From Campylobacterota bacterium (lineage in GTDB: Bacteria; Campylobacterota; Campylobacteria; Campylobacterales; Sulfurovaceae), in the NCBI GenBank assembly GCA_011330645.1, contig DRQB01000166.1, positions 1 through 29,130 of the forward strand: 29,130 nt of DNA, given 5' to 3'. This document shows, in pieces, positions 7,830-16,182 of the stretch. The notes beneath the pieces are model-generated. The model was given only the letters and a program-made list of their open reading frames with translations. It made no database searches and was not told where the DNA came from. Every line of letters starts with the position of its first letter. The first letter of the stretch is position 1. The translations under genes and the position numbers were made by a program.

Positions 7830-8822
7830 ATGGCTGTAAAAGTAGCAATAAATGGATTAGGTAGAATCGGTAGATGTGTCGCAAGGATTATAGCCGATAG
7901 AGATGACATTGAACTTGTGGCTGTCAATGCTTCAGGTACAGAAGAGATGCTTGAGTACAATCTTAGATATGATTCTGTACATGGTAGACGTAATGATGTC
8001 TCAGTAGCAAATGGTTATCTTAATATTGGTGAAACAAAAGCCAAGATATTTGCAGAGCGTGATTTATCTAAAATTGATTTTGCTTCAGCTGGTGTGGAAG
8101 TTGTGTTGGAGTGTACGGGTGCATTTCTTACGGCAGAATCAGTACAGCCATACTTTGATAATGGTGTAAAAAAAGTACTTTTTTCTGCACCTGCGAAAGA
8201 TGATACAGCTACCTTTGTCTTGGGTGCAAATGCAGATGACTATGCGGGGGAGAGGGTGGTTTCAAATGCTTCATGTACGACCAATGGACTTGCCCCTGTA
8301 GCTAAAGTACTTGATGATGCTTTTGGTATCGAAAATGGTTTGATGACTACGATACACTCTTATACTTCTTCTCAACCTATATTAGATGCAAAACATAAAA
8401 AAGATCCACGTAAAGGACGTTCTGGTGCAACGAACCTAGTCCCTACCACAACAGGTGCGGCGAAAGCTATCTCCAAAGTATTGCCAAGCCTGACAGGGAA
8501 AATTAATGGACAAGCGATAAGAGTACCAACCGCAGATGTGTCTATGGTTGACTTGACAGTGACGCTGAACAAGGATGTAACAGTAGAAGATGTGCAAGCA
8601 GCATTTAAAACTGCAAGTGAAGAGTCACACAAGGGTATCCTTGGTGTAGATGAAGACTATAGAGTCTCTATGGACTTTGTAGGAGAAGAGTTAAGTACCG
8701 TAGTACCATTAGACACTATTCAAGTCATTGGTGACAGGATGGTGAAGGTACTTTCTTGGTATGACAATGAATGGGGTTATTCTTGTCGTTTAGTAGATAT
8801 GGCTGTACATATAAGTAAATAA
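7830..8822 (+). CDS. gap: Glyceraldehyde-3-phosphate dehydrogenase, probably NADP-capable
   Basis: Interconverts glyceraldehyde-3-phosphate and 1,3-bisphosphoglycerate. 330 residues: Rossmann start INGLGRIGR (7-15), catalytic Cys149 in SNASCTTN, VPTTTGAAKAISKVLP and C-terminal WYDNEWGYSCR. The cofactor region is unusual. After the second strand it reads AVNASGTEEM, so the Asp that binds the adenosine ribose in NAD-specific enzymes is Ala34. The Leu-Pro pair of NAD-specific enzymes (187-188 in Bacillus numbering) is replaced in LDAKHKK. Both changes recall NADP-using GapB and chloroplast GAPDH, which suggests an anabolic role. It is first in a gap-pgk-tpiA operon with AAGGG before the ATG. Confidence 0.96.
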   Translation: MAVKVAINGLGRIGRCVARIIADRDDIELVAVNASGTEEMLEYNLRYDSVHGRRNDVSVANGYLNIGETKAKIFAERDLSKIDFASAGVEVVLECTGAFLTAESVQPYFDNGVKKVLFSAPAKDDTATFVLGANADDYAGERVVSNASCTTNGLAPVAKVLDDAFGIENGLMTTIHSYTSSQPILDAKHKKDPRKGRSGATNLVPTTTGAAKAISKVLPSLTGKINGQAIRVPTADVSMVDLTVTLNKDVTVEDVQAAFKTASEESHKGILGVDEDYRVSMDFVGEELSTVVPLDTIQVIGDRMVKVLSWYDNEWGYSCRLVDMAVHISK

Positions 8823-8841
8823 GTTAGGGTAGGTTTAAAGA

Positions 8842-10032
8842 TTGAAAACAATTAAAGATTTAGAAATAGATGGTAAAAGTGTATTTATAAGATGTGACTT
8901 TAATGTCCCTAAAGATGAGTTTGGAAATATTACGGATGATAGACGTATACGTTCTGCATTGCAAACGATTCGCTACTGTATAGACAGGGATTGTAAAATT
9001 ATTTTAGCATCACACTATGAAAGACCAGAAGCAGGGAAATATGAAGAAAAATATTCATTGGCTCCTGTGGCAAAAAGACTTCATACGCTTCTCAAAATAA
9101 AAAGAGATATTTTTATGGCAGATGATGTTGTGGGTGCTGATGCACAGGCAAAAGTAGATACTTTGGAGTCAGGAGATGTTTTACTCCTTGAAAACCTGCG
9201 TTATGAAGCAGGAGAAACTTCCAATGATGAAACTTTTGCTAAAAAACTAGCAAGTTTTGCAGATATTTATATTAATGATGCCTTTGGAGCCTGCCATAGA
9301 AAACATGCATCCATTCATGCAATCACAAAGTTTTTTGATGCAGACCATAAAGCGGCAGGTTTTCTTATGGGAAAAGAAGTGAACTTTTTCTCAAAAGTAC
9401 TCGAAGACCCTGTACGTCCATTTGTTGCAGTAGTAGGTGGCTCTAAGGTTTCTGGTAAACTGCAAGCATTGACCAATCTCATTACTAAAGTGGATAAAGT
9501 GATTATCGGAGGAGGTATGGCATTTACTTTTTTAAAGGCGCATGGGCACGAAGTGGGCAATTCCTTGGTAGAAGATGATTTACTCGATGAGGCAAATGCC
9601 ATTATAACAAAAGCAAAAAAGCTTGGGGTGAAATTTTATTTGCCTGTAGATGTTGTAGCTGCCCCTGAATTTTCTGAAAATACAACGGTTAAATTCCTTC
9701 CTATACAGGAAATACCAATAGGTTGGATGGGGCTTGATATCGGGCCTGCATCTTCAAGACTTTTCCGTGAAGCACTGAATGATGCACAAACCATTATCTG
9801 GAATGGTCCTATGGGTGTGTATGAAATGGATAGATACTCTAAAGGGAGTATGGCAATGTCAAACAATATTGCGCAAACCCATGCCACAACTATTGTAGGT
9901 GGTGGAGATACAGCAGATGTGGTACAACGTGCTGGTGATGCAGATGAAATGACTTTCATCTCAACAGGAGGGGGAGCAAGTTTAAAATTAATTGAAGGTG
10001 CTTCTTTACCTGGCTTAGATGCCTTACTGTAA
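8842..10032 (+). CDS. pgk: Phosphoglycerate kinase
   Basis: Transfers phosphate between 1,3-bisphosphoglycerate and ADP, reversibly, in lower glycolysis/gluconeogenesis. 396 residues, normal length. Substrate motif RCDFNVP is at 18-24. LLENLRYEAGE, NDAFGACHRKHAS, the central VGGSKVSGK, and the nucleotide site GGGDTADVV near residue 353 with FISTGGGASLKLIEG close the C-terminal domain. The usual SHLGRP reads SHYERP here. The start is TTG at 8842 with AGGGTAGG upstream; no ATG lies before the conserved N-terminus. It begins 19 bases after gap and precedes tpiA by 21. Confidence 0.97.
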   Translation: MKTIKDLEIDGKSVFIRCDFNVPKDEFGNITDDRRIRSALQTIRYCIDRDCKIILASHYERPEAGKYEEKYSLAPVAKRLHTLLKIKRDIFMADDVVGADAQAKVDTLESGDVLLLENLRYEAGETSNDETFAKKLASFADIYINDAFGACHRKHASIHAITKFFDADHKAAGFLMGKEVNFFSKVLEDPVRPFVAVVGGSKVSGKLQALTNLITKVDKVIIGGGMAFTFLKAHGHEVGNSLVEDDLLDEANAIITKAKKLGVKFYLPVDVVAAPEFSENTTVKFLPIQEIPIGWMGLDIGPASSRLFREALNDAQTIIWNGPMGVYEMDRYSKGSMAMSNNIAQTHATTIVGGGDTADVVQRAGDADEMTFISTGGGASLKLIEGASLPGLDALL

Positions 10033-10053
10033 AATGTGTAAAGAAGGAAAAAT

Positions 10054-10749
10054 ATGATTTATGCCGCAAATTTTAAAACAAACCACACAAGAAAAAGTAC
10101 AGCATTATATATGCAAACACTAAATGAAAAATTGCGAGCTAAGAATCCTGAAGATAAAGTATATATCTTCCCCCCTTCTACTGCTTTGGAAAAGTATGTA
10201 GGTGACTTCACTGTAGGTACACAAAACGCCTACCCTGCGCATAATGGTGCATATACCGGCGAAATCGGAGTAGAACAGTTAGATGAGTTCGATATTAAGA
10301 CTATACTGATAGGGCATAGTGAAAGACGTGAACTTTTAAACGAGTCCCAAGAAAATGTAGCTGCAAAATTTTCATTTTTTAAAGCACAAGATTTTGAAAT
10401 TATATATTGTATAGGTGAGCCTTTAGAAGTTAGAGAAAAAGGGTTTGAAGCAGTGATGAAATATTTGCTTGCACAGTTTGATGGTATAGATACTGAGTAT
10501 GAAAAGCTTATTGTTGCGTACGAGCCTATTTGGGCTATAGGGACAGGACGTTCTGCTACTGTTGAAGAGATATCCAGTACACATAGAGCTTTAAAAAAAG
10601 CAATAAATGAAAAACCCCTCTTATATGGTGGTTCTGCTAAACCTGCCAATATAAAAGAGATAACAAGTATTGCTGGAGTGGATGGTGTTTTAGTAGGATC
10701 TGCATCACTTGATGCGGAGAGTTTTTTTCAGATGATAAGCCATCAATAA
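10054..10749 (+). CDS. tpiA: Triosephosphate isomerase
   Basis: Interconverts glyceraldehyde-3-phosphate and dihydroxyacetone phosphate. 231 residues, shorter than the ~250 typical of other bacteria, as is usual in Campylobacterota. Catalytic residues are visible: Lys8 in AANFKTN, His88 in IGHSERR, Glu157 in AYEPIWAIGTG. The phosphate-binding YGGSAKP and VDGVLVGSASL come at the C-terminus. AAGGAA precedes the ATG. Last gene of the gap-pgk-tpiA operon, closed by a terminator whose stem overlaps the stop codon. Confidence 0.97.
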   Translation: MIYAANFKTNHTRKSTALYMQTLNEKLRAKNPEDKVYIFPPSTALEKYVGDFTVGTQNAYPAHNGAYTGEIGVEQLDEFDIKTILIGHSERRELLNESQENVAAKFSFFKAQDFEIIYCIGEPLEVREKGFEAVMKYLLAQFDGIDTEYEKLIVAYEPIWAIGTGRSATVEEISSTHRALKKAINEKPLLYGGSAKPANIKEITSIAGVDGVLVGSASLDAESFFQMISHQ

Positions 10750-10780
10750 AGCAAAAACTTTATTGATGCTTATTTTTTTA
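10741..10780 (+). terminator. Intrinsic terminator of gap-pgk-tpiA
   Basis: CATCAATAAA (10741-10750) pairs perfectly with TTTATTGATG (10759-10768) around an 8-base loop and is followed by a run of seven T after CTTA. The 5' arm includes the tpiA stop codon. Confidence 0.85.
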
Positions 10781-10819
10781 GCGAAAGGTTTACGTGACCA
10801 GTCACGTAAAGGGTTTCGC
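10781..10819. terminator. Second, long hairpin between tpiA and nusA
   Basis: TTTACGTGAC (10789-10798) and GTCACGTAAA (10801-10810) are perfectly complementary (9 bp plus a 4-base loop in practice). They are enclosed by GCGAAA (10781-10786)/TTTCGC (10814-10819). A T-rich stretch follows on the plus strand, so it may be a tandem terminator. It is also the only strong structure just past the leftward nusA stop. Confidence 0.6.
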
Positions 10820-10829
10820 CAAGTTTTCT

Positions 10830-11990
10830 TTATTTAAACAAGTCTGCCAATGCAGTTGTATCAGTAGTTTTTGCTACTTCAGGTTCAGATGAATCTACTT
10901 GTCTTTCTGCTACCCCTTCAACCTCATTGAGTTCAATTGTATATCCCGTAAGCATAGAAGCCAGACGAATATTAATCCCTGATTTACCAATCGCTTTTGC
11001 TTTTTGATCACCGGTGATGTTGATCACCGCCTTTTTCTCAGCAGCATCTACCTTGATACTTTGTGTGATAGCAGGACTTAATGCTCTTGTGATAAATACT
11101 TCAGGGATAGGTGAAAACTCGATACAGTCAATATTTTCACCTGCAAGTTCTTCACTTACTGCATTGATACGTACCCCTTTGACTCCAACAGCTGCACCAA
11201 TAGGGTCAACATTCATTTGTTCTGTTTTAAGGGCTATTTTTGCTCGCTCCCCTGGGATTCTTGCAGCATTTACAATCTCTACGACACCATCTGCGATTTC
11301 AGGTACTTCTGAAGCCATAAGGGCTTCTAAAAACTTAGGAGATGTTCTGGTAAGCTCTAAGAAAAGTCCATATTGTGGATCAACAGAGACAAAACGAAGC
11401 AGTGCTCTAATGCTGTCACCTCGTTTAAAAGTTTCACCTTTGATACGATTTCTAAGACTCATCACACCTTTAAGTTCACCAATCTCTACATAAGTGTTGT
11501 CATCAGCATCAACACGGTTTACAGTACCTAACATGACAGAACCAACTTTTTCTCTGTATTTTTCAAAGAGGTCCTGCTCAATACGTCTTTGTACATGGTA
11601 TTCAAGTTCTTTAAAAAGGTTCGCAGAAGCTGTACGACCATGGTCTTCGAGTACAAATTCTTCTTTAAGTTGATCTCCTACTTCTAACGAATCATCAAAT
11701 TCTTTTGCTTCACTGAGTGACATAAAGGCATCAGAAGGTATTTTTTCTTTATTATCGTCTTTTCCAACTTCTACAAAAAGCTGTTCATCATTATCTGCGA
11801 CAACAGTAATCACTTTATTCACAGTATAGGTTTTTGTATCATTATCCATAATGACTTCAAAAGCAGAAGTAAATGTTGTTAGTTTTTTTGCTGTATTGAT
11901 AAGTGCATCTTTAAATGCTTCTAGTGCATGCTCTTTTGAGATGTTTTTTTCATGTGCAATTGCTTCAATAATATCTAATATTTTTTCCAT
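10830..11990 (-). CDS. nusA: Transcription termination/antitermination factor NusA
   Basis: Binds RNA polymerase and nascent RNA, influencing pausing, termination and antitermination. 386 residues. The N-terminal polymerase-binding domain begins with KILDIIEAIAHEKNIS (about 1-130). An S1 domain (about 145-210) starts at VMLGTVNRVDADD. Two KH domains follow, with GVKGVRINAV and the second GxxG-type AIGKSGINIRLAS. The E. coli C-terminal acidic repeats are absent, which is normal for this phylum. GGAGA lies well placed before the ATG. It is divergent from the HP0268-like gene. Confidence 0.96.
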   Translation of the reverse strand: MEKILDIIEAIAHEKNISKEHALEAFKDALINTAKKLTTFTSAFEVIMDNDTKTYTVNKVITVVADNDEQLFVEVGKDDNKEKIPSDAFMSLSEAKEFDDSLEVGDQLKEEFVLEDHGRTASANLFKELEYHVQRRIEQDLFEKYREKVGSVMLGTVNRVDADDNTYVEIGELKGVMSLRNRIKGETFKRGDSIRALLRFVSVDPQYGLFLELTRTSPKFLEALMASEVPEIADGVVEIVNAARIPGERAKIALKTEQMNVDPIGAAVGVKGVRINAVSEELAGENIDCIEFSPIPEVFITRALSPAITQSIKVDAAEKKAVINITGDQKAKAIGKSGINIRLASMLTGYTIELNEVEGVAERQVDSSEPEVAKTTDTTALADLFK

Positions 11991-12101
11991 AAGTGTCTCC
12001 TAGTTAATCAGTTTTTTTGAATGGTTTTTCAATCTACCGCTACAAGAGGTAACATAACAGTGTTAAGAACGTCTAGGAAGTGGTTTTTTTGAAAGTTTGG
12101 T

Positions 12102-12141
12102 ATTATAGCTAACCGAACCTTTACTGAAAATAAAGTATAAT
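12102..12141. promoter_or_regulatory. Divergent -10 elements for nusA and the miaB operon
   Basis: On the minus strand TATAAT (12107-12102), with TTTTCA 17 bases upstream (12130-12125), faces nusA. On the plus strand TATAAT (12136-12141) faces the HP0268-like gene at 12175. No other candidate is as good in this 184-base gap. Confidence 0.6.
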
Positions 12142-12174
12142 GTAGGCAATTTGAAAAGAACTAAAAGGATATAG

Positions 12175-12414
12175 ATGAAATTAAAACTTGCTAGAACAAC
12201 ACTTAAGGCAAAGCCTAAAACGATTGAACTTAAAAAATTAGAAGAAGAGCTAGCGAACAAATCTATATTTTATTTCGATAAGGACAACTCACATAAAGAG
12301 TTAAAAGAACTTATCGAATATTTTGAAGAAAAAGGGTTTTCTGTCTATATGAGAGAAGTTAAATATGGTCTAGATGAAAATGAATACATCTATGAAGTAC
12401 ACATTATCGCGTAA
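12175..12414 (+). CDS. HP0268-like small protein
   Basis: 79 residues. The N-terminal MKLKLARTTLK, the SIFYFDKDNSHKELKEL centre and the YEVHIIA end closely resemble H. pylori HP0268 as I remember it. The latter has an Smr-like alpha/beta fold and has been reported to have nuclease activity. HP0268 lies next to the H. pylori miaB and DUF374 genes, as here, which supports orthology. AAAGGAT precedes the ATG by a normal distance. Its role in the cell is unsettled; coupling to RNA metabolism is inference from its neighbours. Confidence 0.85.
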   Translation: MKLKLARTTLKAKPKTIELKKLEEELANKSIFYFDKDNSHKELKELIEYFEEKGFSVYMREVKYGLDENEYIYEVHIIA

Positions 12415-12438
12415 GTTTAGCGATATTAAAGAGACATA

Positions 12439-13740
12439 TTGAGTACAAAAAAATTATTTATTGAAACACTTGGGTGCGCAATGAATGTTCGTGATAGCGA
12501 ACATATGATTGCTGAACTCAATCAAAAAGAACCTTACGAACTCACAGAAGAACTTTCCGAAGCCGACCTTATCATTATCAATACCTGCTCTGTACGTGAA
12601 AAGCCTGTAGCGAAACTCTTTTCTGAGATAGGTGTATTTAACAAACACAAAAAAGAAGGTGCCAAAATAGGTGTAGCAGGATGTACTGCATCACACTTGG
12701 GTAAAGAGATTATCAAGCGTGCACCGGCTGTTGACTTTGTGCTAGGAGCTCGAAATGTCTCGAAAATCACAGATGTTGTAGATAAAAAACATGCTGTGGA
12801 AGTAAGTACTGATTTTGATGAGAGTACGTATGCATTTGGTGAGTATAGAAGTAACCCTTTTAAGGCGATGGTAAACATCTCTATTGGGTGTGATAAGTCC
12901 TGTACTTTTTGTATTGTACCTGCAACTCGTGGAGATGAGATTTCTATTCCCTCTGATCTTATCGTGCAAGAGATAACAAAAGCTGTGAAGACTGGAGCCA
13001 AAGAAGTGATGCTTCTTGGTCAAAATGTGAATAACTATGGAAGACGTTTTGGTGCAGTAGACGAAGCGTGTGATTTTACGCAGCTTTTACAAAAAATATC
13101 TAAGATTGATGGGTTAGAACGCATACGCTTTACTTCGCCTCACCCTTTACATATGGATGATACTTTTTTAGAAGAGTTTGCACATAATCCTAAAATATGT
13201 AAACAGATACATGTTCCTTTGCAGTCAGGTTCAACATCACTTCTTAAAGAAATGAAACGAGGGTATACAAAAGAAAATTTCATTAATCGTTGTGAGAAGA
13301 TACGTACTTTATGTCCGGAAGCAACTATCTCAACGGATGTCATCGTAGGTTTCCCTGGTGAGAGTGATGCTGATTTTGAAGATACAATGGATGTGTTAGA
13401 AAAGGTACGTTTTGAGCAGATGTTTTCTTTTAAATACTCTCCACGTCCTCACACCGAAGCAGCAGAGTTTGAGAATCAAATAGCCAATGACATTGCTGGG
13501 GCAAGACTGACACGACTTCAGGCAAGACATACTGAAATACTGGATGAGATTATGGATGCACAGATGGGTAAAGTACATCAAGTCTATTTTGATGAGCTCA
13601 AACCCAATGGGAGAGTATCTGGCCGTTCAGATGATGGTAAACTCTTTTTTGTTGAAGGAAGTGAGGAACTCTTAGGGAAAATTGTTGATGTTAAAGTCAC
13701 TAAAACATCAAGAGGTGCACTTGATGGTGTGCTTGTCTAG
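12439..13740 (+). CDS. miaB: tRNA-2-methylthio-N6-dimethylallyladenosine synthase MiaB
   Basis: Radical-SAM methylthiotransferase that adds a methylthio group to i6A37 of tRNAs reading UNN codons. 433 residues. The N-terminal UPF0004 domain has cluster cysteines Cys13, Cys50 and Cys82. The radical-SAM motif is Cys151-x3-Cys155-x2-Cys158 in GCDKSCTFC, and a C-terminal TRAM domain follows. LGQNVNNYG distinguishes MiaB from RimO. The start is TTG at 12439, as no ATG precedes the conserved N-terminus; the Shine-Dalgarno (AAAGAGA) is modest. It follows the HP0268-like gene by 24 bases. Confidence 0.95.
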   Translation: MSTKKLFIETLGCAMNVRDSEHMIAELNQKEPYELTEELSEADLIIINTCSVREKPVAKLFSEIGVFNKHKKEGAKIGVAGCTASHLGKEIIKRAPAVDFVLGARNVSKITDVVDKKHAVEVSTDFDESTYAFGEYRSNPFKAMVNISIGCDKSCTFCIVPATRGDEISIPSDLIVQEITKAVKTGAKEVMLLGQNVNNYGRRFGAVDEACDFTQLLQKISKIDGLERIRFTSPHPLHMDDTFLEEFAHNPKICKQIHVPLQSGSTSLLKEMKRGYTKENFINRCEKIRTLCPEATISTDVIVGFPGESDADFEDTMDVLEKVRFEQMFSFKYSPRPHTEAAEFENQIANDIAGARLTRLQARHTEILDEIMDAQMGKVHQVYFDELKPNGRVSGRSDDGKLFFVEGSEELLGKIVDVKVTKTSRGALDGVLV

Positions 13741-13751
13741 GTAGTTTTCTT

Positions 13752-14372
13752 ATGAAGGATTTTTCACGAAAAGTGGGGCAAGTGATAATTCCTCCTCTTA
13801 TTTATCTCCTGATGCGCATCATTTGGTATAGTGCACGTAAAAAATTTCATTTTATAACACCTATGGGTGATGAGCAACATGTATGTGTGACCTGGCATGG
13901 AGAATTATTTATGTCTCCACAGGCGTATAGATATATTCATAAAAAACACGCTGCTTCTGCCATTATATCGTCTCATTTTGATGGAGCTTTAATTGCAGGT
14001 ACTTTAGCATTCTTAAATATTCGTCCTTTACGGGGCTCTAGTAGAAAAGGCGCAAAACAAGTTCTTTTACAAGCCTTTAAAAGCATTAAAACTGGAGAAG
14101 AAGTACTTATTACCCCTGATGGGCCTAAAGGCCCGAGACACTCAATGAGTGATGGTGCCCTTGGGATAGCACTTAAGAGTAAACTTCCCATTTTTATTAT
14201 GAACTTTACAGCCCAAAGGTATTGGCAGTTAAACTCCTGGGATAAGTTTGTCATTCCCAAACCTTTTTCAAAAGTTGACTTTTATATACAAAGTGTATCG
14301 CTTGATGGCATGGCACTAGAAGAGGCAAAGTCTTATTTATCTACTAAAATGTTAGAACATACGATAGGATAA
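13752..14372 (+). CDS. DUF374 lysophospholipid acyltransferase-like protein
   Basis: 206 residues with an N-terminal hydrophobic segment (about 10-25). Motifs of the DUF374/LPLAT group: TWHGE around His49, SSHFDG at 73-78, RGSSRKGA at 94-101, and TPDGPKGPRH at 121-130. Such proteins are predicted membrane-associated acyltransferases acting on lipids or lipid A-like substrates; the exact substrate is unknown. It sits 11 bases after miaB and 3 before the recombinase gene, so it is clearly in the same operon. Confidence 0.88.
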   Translation: MKDFSRKVGQVIIPPLIYLLMRIIWYSARKKFHFITPMGDEQHVCVTWHGELFMSPQAYRYIHKKHAASAIISSHFDGALIAGTLAFLNIRPLRGSSRKGAKQVLLQAFKSIKTGEEVLITPDGPKGPRHSMSDGALGIALKSKLPIFIMNFTAQRYWQLNSWDKFVIPKPFSKVDFYIQSVSLDGMALEEAKSYLSTKMLEHTIG

Positions 14373-14375
14373 AAA

Positions 14376-15212
14376 ATGAAAGAAAAACTTCTAAATCATA
14401 CGGAAGATTTTCTTGATTATCTCTTTGATGTGAGAGGTTATTCTGAACACTCTATTATTACGTATGAGATAGCGTTACGACAGATGATGGAAGAGAGTCA
14501 CTTTTATGAAGAGGATGGCTTTCATATTTTAGATATTACCCCTTTTCGTTTTAGTATTGTGAAAAATTCCAAGAAAACTATTGTGAAAAAACTCTCAGCA
14601 ATACGCTCATTTGTAAAGTATCTCGAAGAGCAATGTCATATCCCCGTGCAATTACTTGGAGATGAAACGATTAAAGTCCCTCAGAGCCTCCCTAAGCCTA
14701 TCGAAGAGACATATATAACAGAGGTATTGGCAGAGGCAAATTTAGAGGAGAAATTGCTTATTTCTATGCTTTATGGATTGGGATTACGTATTTCAGAATT
14801 AGCAGCACTCAAACTAGAGGATATTAGGGGGAAATGGATTCAGATACATGGTAAAGGAAAGAAAGTAAGAGAATTGCCTTTACTCGATGAGCTACAACAG
14901 CTAATTACGCAATATCGGAAACAAACACATCCTAAAAAGTATCTTTTTGAAAAGGGCAATGCTCCTATGAATGTGGCACAACTACGCTACATAATGACCA
15001 AACTTTTTAAGGCAGCAGGTATCAAAGCTACACCACATCAGTTACGCCACTCTTTTGCTACCCATTTACTCAACAACGGTGCACGTATCGCAGATGTCTC
15101 AGAACTTCTTGGGCATGAGACCATGGCAACGACACAAGTCTATACAAAGCTGGGGAGCGTGAAGAAAATGCAGGAGTATATGAAGGCACACCCTTTAGTT
15201 GGTGAGGAGTGA
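14376..15212 (+). CDS. Tyrosine recombinase, XerC/D/H-like, short form
   Basis: 278 residues with all catalytic positions of the family: Arg138 (GLGLRISEL), Lys160, His221-x2-Arg224 (HQLRHSF), His247 (LLGHE) and nucleophile Tyr256. Residues 1-105 form the SAM-like core-binding domain. It is embedded in a housekeeping operon with no phage or integron genes, so a Xer-type chromosome dimer-resolution role is likelier than a mobile integrase. It is shorter than typical Xer proteins (about 300) and than Campylobacter XerH (about 350). No dif-like site is recognised here. The last 18 bases overlap the convergent tilS end. Confidence 0.85.
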   Translation: MKEKLLNHTEDFLDYLFDVRGYSEHSIITYEIALRQMMEESHFYEEDGFHILDITPFRFSIVKNSKKTIVKKLSAIRSFVKYLEEQCHIPVQLLGDETIKVPQSLPKPIEETYITEVLAEANLEEKLLISMLYGLGLRISELAALKLEDIRGKWIQIHGKGKKVRELPLLDELQQLITQYRKQTHPKKYLFEKGNAPMNVAQLRYIMTKLFKAAGIKATPHQLRHSFATHLLNNGARIADVSELLGHETMATTQVYTKLGSVKKMQEYMKAHPLVGEE

Positions 15213-16172
15213 GGGGCTTATCTCTTCTTTGAAAAGATAGGGTCTGATTTGTTTTGGGATTTTGTGTACTCTACATTGCTCTTTAAACTTTTTAGGCATA
15301 TCCGTTGTAAGGTATGGTGCAATATAAAGTAAATTTTCATAGTGTGATACTGCCCATTTACCCCCTATCACCAGACTCTCTTCTTTTGCTATTTCTTCTC
15401 GTTGTGAGGCTGAGAGTAGGTATCCCAGTCTTTTTAGGGTGAGATCAGCAGCCTTTTTTTTACTCTGAAGTGTATGTAGCTTTATCGTACGTAACTCTTT
15501 GTGAGAAAAAATGAGTTCAAACCCTGCTTCTAACGTTTCTTTATCTTGTTGTAAATAGATAAAACTTCTTTTGATACCTTCTTTGTATTCACTCATAAGT
15601 GCATTAGAAAACATCTTCCTAAACTTGTTGCGTTCGTACTTTTCGTCTGTATTGCTCTCATCTATAAAATAGGGGTAATCATGAGATTTAAGATAGTGAA
15701 GTAATTCTTCTTTACTGTACGTTAATAAGGGACGTATCAAAGTATAGTTTTCTCTTTGTGAGACAGCTTCAAGCCCGAGTAGTTCACTGAGCCCTGCACC
15801 TTTTGTAAGTCTCATAAGTAACCACTCTAGTTGATCATTAAGTTGGTGTGCTGTTAGTATGTTGTCATATCCTTCTATGGTTACCAAAGAGTCAAAGAAT
15901 TCGTAGCGAAAATCTCTAGCTTGTTTCTCAAAGTTCTTTTTAAAGCTGGGTGCTTGGATGGTATGGCAAAAAAGTTTGTATTTTTTTGCCAGTGCCTTGG
16001 CATGGGCTACTTCTTCTTTGCTTTGTTCTCTAGTGTTGTAATCCACGATAGCAATATCAAACTTGATATTGTGTTCTAGGAGTAGAAAGAAGAGGGCGGA
16101 GGAGTCTACGCCTGCGGAGAATGCTAATAGGTTTTTTGTGTTAGATAAGTAAGTTGTATCTATAGTTAGCAT
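15195..16172 (-). CDS. tilS: tRNA(Ile)-lysidine synthase
   Basis: Converts C34 of tRNA-Ile(CAU) to lysidine with ATP and lysine, so that AUA is read as isoleucine. 325 residues. The PP-loop reads SAGVDSS at 19-25 (the usual SGGxDS has its first Gly replaced by Ala). TAHQLNDQLEWLLMRLTKGAG and IRPLL are family hallmarks, as is DESNTDEKYERNKFR. The C-terminal extension is reduced compared with E. coli. AAAGGG precedes the ATG. It lies 55 bases downstream of rimO in the same direction, beyond a palindromic element. Confidence 0.93.
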   Translation of the reverse strand: MLTIDTTYLSNTKNLLAFSAGVDSSALFFLLLEHNIKFDIAIVDYNTREQSKEEVAHAKALAKKYKLFCHTIQAPSFKKNFEKQARDFRYEFFDSLVTIEGYDNILTAHQLNDQLEWLLMRLTKGAGLSELLGLEAVSQRENYTLIRPLLTYSKEELLHYLKSHDYPYFIDESNTDEKYERNKFRKMFSNALMSEYKEGIKRSFIYLQQDKETLEAGFELIFSHKELRTIKLHTLQSKKKAADLTLKRLGYLLSASQREEIAKEESLVIGGKWAVSHYENLLYIAPYLTTDMPKKFKEQCRVHKIPKQIRPYLFKEEISPSLLTN

Positions 16173-16182
16173 TTTTCCCTTT

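Noticed and set aside
11014..11493. Rightward frame of 159 codons inside nusA
   Set aside because: Antisense shadow of a clear NusA reading frame; composition is not protein-like.
14376..15212. Integrase of a mobile island
   Set aside because: No attachment repeats, tRNA target, phage or cargo genes are adjacent; the gene is inside a housekeeping operon.
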